Shown here: positions 1 to 4,040 of the stretch, piece by piece
Layout: every line of letters starts with the position of its first letter
Position numbering within the stretch: the stretch's first letter is position 1
DNA from: Clostridiaceae bacterium
GTDB lineage: Bacteria; Bacillota; Clostridia; DSM-8532
Assembly (NCBI GenBank): GCA_025361665.1
Contig: JANYKF010000309.1
Coordinates: 1 to 5,800 of the forward strand
Direction: 5' to 3'
DNA length: 5,800 nt
Translations under genes and position numbers: made by a program
The notes under the pieces: model-generated
What the model was told of the DNA's origin: nothing
What the model saw: the letters and a program-made list of their open reading frames with translations, nothing else
The model's database searches: none

Positions 1-344
1 TGCAGGTCAGAATTCCTTCCTGGGTGGATGAAGGGAATATATCCGTTTCGATCAACAATACGGTTGTGCCTGCAAGTCTTTCCGAAGACAGATATCTGCA
101 ATTCAAGGGACTGAAAAAAGGTGACACGGTGACGATTGCCTACCCCCTGCGAAGGATGGAGATCTGCGAATGCGTAAATGGCAAGGATTACACAGCCGAG
201 TGGCGAGGGGACACCGTGACTGGCATTTCACCAGGCGGTTCGATCTATCCAATCTTCGAACGGAAATGGATGGAAACAGAAGAAGCCCCCAAGACTGATT
301 GCATGCCTTATGAGCATCAGCCTGGAGGCCCTGTCCATTGGTGA
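1..344 (+). CDS. C-terminal part of a DUF1680/GH127-like (beta-L-arabinofuranosidase-type) protein
   Basis: This is the 3' end of a gene that starts before the window. The frame is open from position 3 and ends at a TGA at 342-344, leaving 113 residues. A GTG at 24-26 is internal, since the frame runs on upstream as QVRIPSW. Seen: an R-I-P-x-W motif at the start, a stretch with a 'GDTV' turn followed by 'YPLRR', then 'GDTVTGISPGG' and 'YPIFER'. Family knowledge: the C-terminal beta-sandwich after the (alpha/alpha)6 barrel of DUF1680/GH127 proteins has an R-I-P-x-W strand, a G-D-T-V segment and a similar 'G(N/D)TVxxIxPxG...PLYxR' tail. The catalytic barrel lies outside the window, so activity on beta-L-arabinofuranosides is inferred from family membership only. 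The gene converges on the minus-strand AKR gene, with 124 bp between the stops. No classic intrinsic terminator follows it; instead there is a 59-bp tandem repeat. A beta-sandwich of another glycan-active family cannot be excluded. Confidence 0.68.
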   Translation, partial: QVRIPSWVDEGNISVSINNTVVPASLSEDRYLQFKGLKKGDTVTIAYPLRRMEICECVNGKDYTAEWRGDTVTGISPGGSIYPIFERKWMETEEAPKTDCMPYEHQPGGPVHW

Positions 345-351
345 ATGCCGC

Positions 352-506
352 TAAACCGGATACTCCGCAGCCCTGGCGTCCAGCGGCGAAGCTTTCAGGT
401 GGGATTCCGTCAATCCGGATACTCCGCAATTTTGGCGCCCAGCGGCGAAGTTTTCAGGTGGGATTCCGTCAATCCAGATACTCCGCAATTTTGGCGTCCA
501 ACAGCG
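352..506. repeat. 59-bp tandem repeat, about 2.6 copies, derived from the tail of the AKR gene
   Basis: Copies start at 352, 411 and 470. Copies 1 and 2 are full length and match at 51 of 59 positions by hand count. The third matches over about 37 bp (33 identical) and then runs into unique AKR coding sequence. Read on the minus strand, the third copy is the real end of the AKR gene (LLDAKIAEYLD, then TGA). The other two would encode PLGAKIAEYPD-stop (TGA) and PLDARAAEYPV-stop (TAG). The 124-bp space between the convergent stops is therefore almost wholly made of two degenerate copies of the AKR tail plus its 3' flank. The two full-length copies end in, and run on into, a small dyad, GGATT-ccgtc-AATCC, at 402-416 and 461-475. 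No T-run follows these, so they are weak candidates for terminators. Since 59 is not a multiple of three, the copies are not an in-frame extension. Confidence 0.93.
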
Positions 507-1401
507 CGATTTCGTCGGCGGCAAGCTGCCAGCCCATTCCCTTGCAGTCCTCTTCCGCATGTTTTGCACTGCGCACGCCTACAAGGGCCGCGCTGACAAA
601 GTCCTTCTGCGTGCTCCAGTTGATGGCCACCTGTCCAGGCGTGGCGTCATATTTGGCGCCAATCGCGTCCATGACGGAGAGCAGCTTCTGAATTTTACCG
701 AACATCGGCTCCTTGAAGTACGGATAGAAGGAAACCCGGTAATCGTCCGGCGTGAAATCGGGGATTTTTCGGTATGCGCCGCTTAATACTCCTGCACCCA
801 TCGAGGCGTATGTCATCGTGGCGATGCCTTGTGCGGCGGCCCACCGGATCAAGGTCTCCGAAGACCTGTCGACCATGGAATAAGGTGGCTGCATGACATC
901 GATGATTCCATAGCGGGAAGCCTCTTCCATTTGTTGCCGCGTGAAGTTGGAAACGCCGGCAAACCGAATCTTCCCTTGTTTTTTCATGTCTTCGAGTGCC
1001 TTCATCGTGACTTCGAAAGGCGTGTTCTCATCGGGCCAGTGGATGAAATAGAAATCAACGCAGTCGGTCTGCAGGTTCTTCAAAGACCTTTCCAAATCTC
1101 CCATGAGGTATTCCCGGGAGGAATCCCTGCCGAAACTTGGCGGTGTGACACCCCCTTTGGTGCTGATCAGGACTTTGCTTCGGATGTCCTTTATGGCCAT
1201 CCCGACGATTTTCTCCGAATGGCCCCAATTATAACCAGGAGCCGTGTCGATCAAATTCACACCGTTGTCAATCATCGCATGGATGGCTGAGATGGAATCT
1301 TCATCATGGACCTTGCCCCAGTGATCCCCGCCAATGACCCACGTGCCCATGCCGATGACCGAAACTTCAAGTCCTGTTTTTCCGAATTTCTTATACCTCA
1401 T
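469..1401 (-). CDS. Aldo/keto reductase, NAD(P)H-dependent
   Basis: Cytoplasmic (alpha/beta)8-barrel oxidoreductase that should interconvert an aldehyde or ketone and the alcohol using NAD(P)H. The protein has 310 residues, normal for the family. The start is MRYKKFGKTG, the usual N-terminal beta-hairpin of AKRs; longer frames upstream are rejected because AAGGGAG sits 7 nt before this ATG. The catalytic tetrad is complete: D52 and Y57 in 'NLIDTAPGYNWGHSE', K82 in 'LISTKGG' and H121 in 'DFYFIHWPD'. Cofactor-side motifs follow: 'GVSNF' at about 149-153, 'QPPYSMVDRS' at about 171-180, and 'TPGQVAINW' with 'GVRSAKHAEED' near 254-285. There is no signal peptide. It lies 76 bp downstream of the GRE gene on the same strand and is probably cotranscribed, suggesting it reduces a carbonyl made by that enzyme or by linked sugar breakdown. 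The substrate cannot be read from the sequence. Its last 11 codons lie within the 59-bp repeat. Confidence 0.93.
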   Translation of the reverse strand: MRYKKFGKTGLEVSVIGMGTWVIGGDHWGKVHDEDSISAIHAMIDNGVNLIDTAPGYNWGHSEKIVGMAIKDIRSKVLISTKGGVTPPSFGRDSSREYLMGDLERSLKNLQTDCVDFYFIHWPDENTPFEVTMKALEDMKKQGKIRFAGVSNFTRQQMEEASRYGIIDVMQPPYSMVDRSSETLIRWAAAQGIATMTYASMGAGVLSGAYRKIPDFTPDDYRVSFYPYFKEPMFGKIQKLLSVMDAIGAKYDATPGQVAINWSTQKDFVSAALVGVRSAKHAEEDCKGMGWQLAADEIALLDAKIAEYLD

Positions 1402-1408
1402 GCTAATA

Positions 1409-1415
1409 CTCCCTT
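1409..1415 (-). promoter_or_regulatory. Shine-Dalgarno site fixing the AKR start
   Basis: Minus-strand AAGGGAG lies 7 nt upstream of the ATG at 1399-1401. This, with the family-typical N-terminus MRYKKFGKTG, excludes the 35-residue upstream extension that the open frame allows; that extension would also overlap the end of the GRE gene. Confidence 0.85.
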
Positions 1416-1447
1416 CACGAATCTTCCGCCATACTGGCTCCCGTTTC

Positions 1448-1491
1448 AAAACTCGGTCCCATGCCGGACCTCCGCACCTAAAACTCGGTCC
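1448..1491 (-). repeat. 12-bp direct repeat copying the end of the GRE gene, with competing dyads
   Basis: Minus-strand GGACCGAGTTTT occurs at 1480-1491 and again at 1448-1459, a period of 32 bp. The first copy is the last coding sequence of the GRE gene (RTEF, then TAG). The second, just downstream, would read GTEF and then TGA. Between them, GGTCC (minus strand, 1466-1470) is complementary to the GGACC at the head of either copy. Two mutually exclusive 5-bp hairpins are therefore possible in the GRE-AKR intercistronic RNA. The repeat is exact; any function is unproven. Confidence 0.75.
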
Positions 1492-3715
1492 TGTTAATGA
1501 TTTCATCCTGCAGGTTCGGATTCAGGCGGCAGAAATAATCGGAGAAGCCGCCCACACGCACGACCAGGCTGGCATACGCTTCCGGATCGCTCTTGGCCCG
1601 CAGCAAGGTTTCGCGATCCGTCACATTGATTTGCAGCTGGAAACCCCCATTTTTGAAATAATGCCTGAACATCTCCATCATGACATCCCGGTTCGCGGAC
1701 CAGAGCTTTTTCTGGAACGCCACGTTCAGGATGCAGCAGGTACGGCATTCCCGCTGCGGGATCTTCAGCATCGAATGCAGGAGCGCGGTTGGCCCGTGCA
1801 TGTCCAGCCCGCTGGACGCGCCGGCGGAACTCGCCATGGGCTGGCCCTTCTTTCTGCCATCCGGCGATGCGGCCGTCTTCAGGCCGAATATTTCATGATA
1901 GATGAACACGACTTCTCCAGGCCAATGTACCCCTCCCAGTTCCCCGGGGTATTTCTGCATTTCCCTGTACCATTCCCCGGAAATCAGGCCGCGAAGGTCA
2001 TCCACCTCCCCGGCATCGTTTCCGAATTTGTCATATTTGTTGCGCAGCCGCAGCCTGAGTGCTTCATGGCCACCCCAGTCCCCATCCAGGATTTTCACCA
2101 GTTCGGGCAGGGACATGGCCTTTTCCTCGTAGATGAATTTCTTCAGTGCGAAGAGCGAATCGGCCGCGTTGGTGATGCCGCAGGCCTCGTTTTCCACGGC
2201 ATTGAATCGCGCCCCGCCATGGAAGAAACCCTTCCCGCGTTCGATGCAGTCATGGTTGACAAGGGAACGCACGCAGGCTCCCTCTCGTTTGCGCAGGCGG
2301 ATATCCTTGTTGTTGATCGAGGTCCCTACCTGGACCATGTACTTCATCTGCGCATCATAGGCGGCCTTGAGCTTTTCAAAGCTGTCCAGTTCTTCTGTCT
2401 TGCCAGAATGGATCCCGACCTGCTTGCCGAAAAAGCCGTCCCGCCCATCCCGCATGGCCAGTTCCAGCACCTTCAGCAGATTGTAGCAGCCGATATCGCA
2501 TGCGAAGTTGCAGCGGCCTGGCAGGATCACCTGGGAACAGCCGGCCAGGCAGTAGTCCCTGGCTTCTTCCAGCGGATATCCCATTTCCATCAGCATCGGG
2601 ATGATGATGTCATCATTGTAGAGAGCCGGCAGTCCCTGCCCCGTGGCAAGCGACCGGTGCGCTTCGTTCCACAGCGCGATCGGGGAATCCGCCGTCAGGC
2701 GCAGCGTCAGGTTCGGGCTGCGGAAGCCGTTTTCCCTTACCGCGCGCATCATCATCCATGTCAGTTCGTTGACCGCACCGCTTCCGTCCTTCAGAATACC
2801 GCCCATCGTCATGTTGAGGATACCGCCGCATTCTTCGGCCTTGATGAGCATGGATTTGGTCCAGAACATGGCGTCCTCTTCCGTCATGCCTGCCTCCCGG
2901 CTGGCGAGGAAATATGGATACAGGTACTGGTCCGTGCGCCCGAAGGAATCGTAATCGGTCAGCGCCATGAAGAACCACATCATCTGCAGCGCTTCCGGAT
3001 AGGTACGGGCCGGACGGTGGACGAGATTGGCACAAATGGACTGAATCAGGACAAGCTGCTCCGCATCATAAGCCTGCGCCTTTTGGTCCAGAAGTTTTTG
3101 AGCCATTGAGGCAAATCGGGAAATCCAGACTGAGATTCCCCGGACGGTGATCTCCATTGCATCGTAGAAATTGCCTTCTTCCGAGGTCAACGGCCTGTCC
3201 CTGTACTTGCGGATATCCTCCAGAATACCGTCCAGTCCCCTGGCCAGCAGATAGTCGAAGGCCGGCACCATATGGCCATTGAAAAATGTGGAAGGAGCCA
3301 GCGCGCACTCGTGGGCCAGTTTCTCCTCCTCGGTCAGGATGCCCGAACCGAAAATGTCGAAGCAGAATGGCCGGACTTTTTCGACCATGGCTGTGATTCT
3401 GTCTTTTTCATTTTGTGGAAAAGCACCCTCGCAGATGCGCCGCAGCACGTCTTCCCGGATATGGGTGTTCGCGATGGAATTGGCCAGCGGCTCATTCCAG
3501 TCCACCTGCCCCACGATTGCTTCGCCGGGGTGGATGAATATCGGCATGTTTGCGTAGAAGTGCCGTCTGGCTTTGGCCTCGCGCACTTCAAACGGATCGT
3601 CCAGATGATCCGCGAAAGCCTCGAGAAAGAACCAGTGAGGTTCCGGCGGTGTGTTTTCATTGTCCTTGCGCCTGGAAGCCAGGCTTTCCATCTGTTCCCT
3701 GATCCTGTTCACCAT
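1478..3715 (-). CDS. Glycyl radical enzyme of the pyruvate formate-lyase superfamily, substrate unknown
   Basis: Complete protein of 745 residues starting MVNRIREQME. AGGGG lies 10 nt before the ATG at 3713-3715, and the frame upstream lacks a supported start. The large PFL-like barrel domain covers roughly residues 10-610 and the glycyl-radical domain roughly 615-745. Near the C-terminus 'VRVGGFSDYF...LNPNLQDEIINRTEF' matches the family RVxG(Y/F)S signature, with G723 as the predicted radical site. The opposing active-site loop is 'DYCLAGCSQVILPG', with C393 the expected thiyl residue. Family knowledge: dehydratases, decarboxylases and C-N/C-S lyases have G-C-V-E here, and pyruvate formate-lyase has Cys-Cys. 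This enzyme has Cys-Ser-Gln (Q395), so neither label should be transferred. Extra cysteines at 389, 402, 406 and 410 surround it. The enzyme is cytoplasmic, oxygen-sensitive and needs a radical-SAM activase, not encoded in this window. It is preceded by its own promoter and palindromes, and followed by an AKR gene, probably in one operon. Family assignment is sure; the reaction is not. Confidence 0.95.
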   Translation of the reverse strand: MVNRIREQMESLASRRKDNENTPPEPHWFFLEAFADHLDDPFEVREAKARRHFYANMPIFIHPGEAIVGQVDWNEPLANSIANTHIREDVLRRICEGAFPQNEKDRITAMVEKVRPFCFDIFGSGILTEEEKLAHECALAPSTFFNGHMVPAFDYLLARGLDGILEDIRKYRDRPLTSEEGNFYDAMEITVRGISVWISRFASMAQKLLDQKAQAYDAEQLVLIQSICANLVHRPARTYPEALQMMWFFMALTDYDSFGRTDQYLYPYFLASREAGMTEEDAMFWTKSMLIKAEECGGILNMTMGGILKDGSGAVNELTWMMMRAVRENGFRSPNLTLRLTADSPIALWNEAHRSLATGQGLPALYNDDIIIPMLMEMGYPLEEARDYCLAGCSQVILPGRCNFACDIGCYNLLKVLELAMRDGRDGFFGKQVGIHSGKTEELDSFEKLKAAYDAQMKYMVQVGTSINNKDIRLRKREGACVRSLVNHDCIERGKGFFHGGARFNAVENEACGITNAADSLFALKKFIYEEKAMSLPELVKILDGDWGGHEALRLRLRNKYDKFGNDAGEVDDLRGLISGEWYREMQKYPGELGGVHWPGEVVFIYHEIFGLKTAASPDGRKKGQPMASSAGASSGLDMHGPTALLHSMLKIPQRECRTCCILNVAFQKKLWSANRDVMMEMFRHYFKNGGFQLQINVTDRETLLRAKSDPEAYASLVVRVGGFSDYFCRLNPNLQDEIINRTEF

Positions 3716-3725
3716 GTCAAAACAT

Positions 3726-3733
3726 CCCCTTTT
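3726..3733 (-). promoter_or_regulatory. Shine-Dalgarno site of the GRE gene
   Basis: Minus-strand AAAAGGGG lies 10 nt before the ATG at 3713-3715, and no other good site is seen in the leader. It supports this start over the ATG at 3776-3778, which would add 21 residues (MGWVGYAWG...) with no Shine-Dalgarno site and would lie almost at the predicted transcription start. Confidence 0.7.
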
Positions 3734-3790
3734 GCGATTCTGCCAGCTGCAGCCCCATGCGTATCCAACCCATCCCAATCATGCATCCAT

Positions 3791-3817
3791 ACTATACCAA
3801 CATTGATTCGCGTGCAA
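3791..3817 (-). promoter_or_regulatory. Predicted extended -10 promoter for the GRE-AKR operon
   Basis: On the minus strand TATAGT (3791-3796) is preceded directly by TGG (3797-3799), giving an extended -10 element TGnTATAGT with five of six consensus bases. The best -35-like hexamer, TTGCAC at 3812-3817, is weak and only 15 bp away. Transcription would start near 3783-3785, leaving a leader of about 70 nt. The weak -35 falls inside the first palindrome (3810-3842), which fits control by a bound regulator. This is prediction by eye only. Confidence 0.5.
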
Positions 3818-3842
3818 AAGTCGATTTTCAACTTTTGCATGC
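3810..3842. promoter_or_regulatory. Palindrome 1, overlapping the -35 region of the GRE promoter
   Basis: TGCAAAAGT (3813-3821) and ACTTTTGCA (3831-3839) form a perfect 9-bp dyad around a 9-nt centre. It extends outward to a 12-bp stem with one G-T pair. Overlap with the promoter makes it a candidate operator; as RNA it could only form in a transcript reading through from the binding-protein gene. Confidence 0.7.
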
Positions 3843-3868
3843 AAGTTGCATTTTGCAACTTGCATGCA
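3836..3868. promoter_or_regulatory. Palindrome 2, perfect 15-bp inverted repeat
   Basis: TGCATGCAAGTTGCA (3836-3850) and its exact reverse complement (3854-3868) flank a TTT centre. The left arm shares 3836-3842 with the right arm of palindrome 1, so both hairpins cannot form fully at once. The heptamer TTTTGCA recurs at 3833-3839 and 3851-3857. It could be an operator or a very stable hairpin; no T-run follows on the minus strand, so it is not a classic terminator. Confidence 0.8.
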
Positions 3869-3892
3869 TCCGGCGGCAAATGTCGCCGGATG
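3867..3892. promoter_or_regulatory. Palindrome 3, GC-rich inverted repeat
   Basis: CATCCGGCG (3867-3875) pairs with CGCCGGATG (3884-3892). The stem can be closed further by a G-T and a C-G pair, leaving a four-base loop. It abuts palindrome 2, sharing bases 3867-3868. The GCCGGAT arm resembles REP-type elements, but only one copy is present here, so no repeat family is claimed. Confidence 0.72.
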
Positions 3893-3893
3893 G

Positions 3894-3915
3894 CACCGAA
3901 TCACGTGATTTGGTG
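3894..3915. promoter_or_regulatory. Candidate operator, 22-bp near-perfect palindrome
   Basis: The core AATCACGTGATT (3899-3910) is a perfect 12-bp palindrome with no spacer. The flanks CACCG and TGGTG extend the symmetry to 22 bp with a single G-T position. A spacerless even palindrome with a central CG is typical of a site for a dimeric transcription factor (LacI-type sites often look like this), rather than of an RNA hairpin. It lies about 100 bp upstream of the predicted GRE promoter. The regulator is not in the window. Confidence 0.6.
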
Positions 3916-3961
3916 TGTTGAAGGAACAAATCATTTGTGGCAGGACAGTCTTGAGGATTCC

Positions 3962-4016
3962 ATCGGATAGGGTTGTGCGGCAGGGAAAACCACGCCGCAC
4001 AACCTTGTTTTCCGAT
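3962..4016. terminator. Strong stem-loop after the solute-binding protein gene
   Basis: GGTTGTGCGGC (3971-3981) and GCCGCACAACC (3994-4004) form a perfect 11-bp stem with a 12-nt loop. An outer 6-bp stem, ATCGGA (3962-3967) with TCCGAT (4011-4016), can close over internal loops. It begins 24 bp past the binding-protein stop. On the minus strand, the direction of that gene, no T-run follows; the T-rich tract TTGTTTT (4005-4011) lies on the plus-strand 3' side. It may be a Rho-assisted terminator or a 3'-end stabilising structure, as often found after abundant binding-protein messages. The structure is certain; termination is not. Confidence 0.65.
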
Positions 4017-4040
4017 ATATGTTTCCGTTTCTGCAGTCCT

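Noticed and set aside
352..506. CRISPR-like or integron-like repeat array
   Set aside because: The units are direct tandem copies without spacers, and they are explained by duplication of the AKR gene end.
338..691. Plus-strand frames through the 59-bp repeats encoding repeated peptides
   Set aside because: The repeated peptides arise because a 59-bp unit is read in shifting frames; the rest is antisense to the AKR gene, and no start is supported.
1334..3109. A 591-codon open frame on the plus strand
   Set aside because: It lies antisense to the GRE and the start of the AKR gene, has no recognisable domain or convincing start, and the minus-strand products are clear. Long antisense frames are common opposite moderately GC-rich genes.
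1478..3715. Naming the GRE as pyruvate formate-lyase, or as a diol or hydroxyproline dehydratase
   Set aside because: The active-site loop has neither Cys-Cys nor Cys-X-Glu, so a specific reaction is not supported.
3715..3720. Perfect TTGACA on the minus strand as a -35 box
   Set aside because: It overlaps the GRE start codon and has no -10-like hexamer at a suitable distance downstream.
3717..3725. Two-codon upstream frame (ATG TTT TGA) just before the GRE start
   Set aside because: The purine-rich site lies directly against this ATG with no spacing, so initiation is unlikely; probably chance.
3716..3778. Upstream start of the GRE (MGWVGYAWG...)
   Set aside because: No Shine-Dalgarno site precedes it and it would sit almost on the predicted transcription start; the extra residues do not look like a GRE N-terminus.
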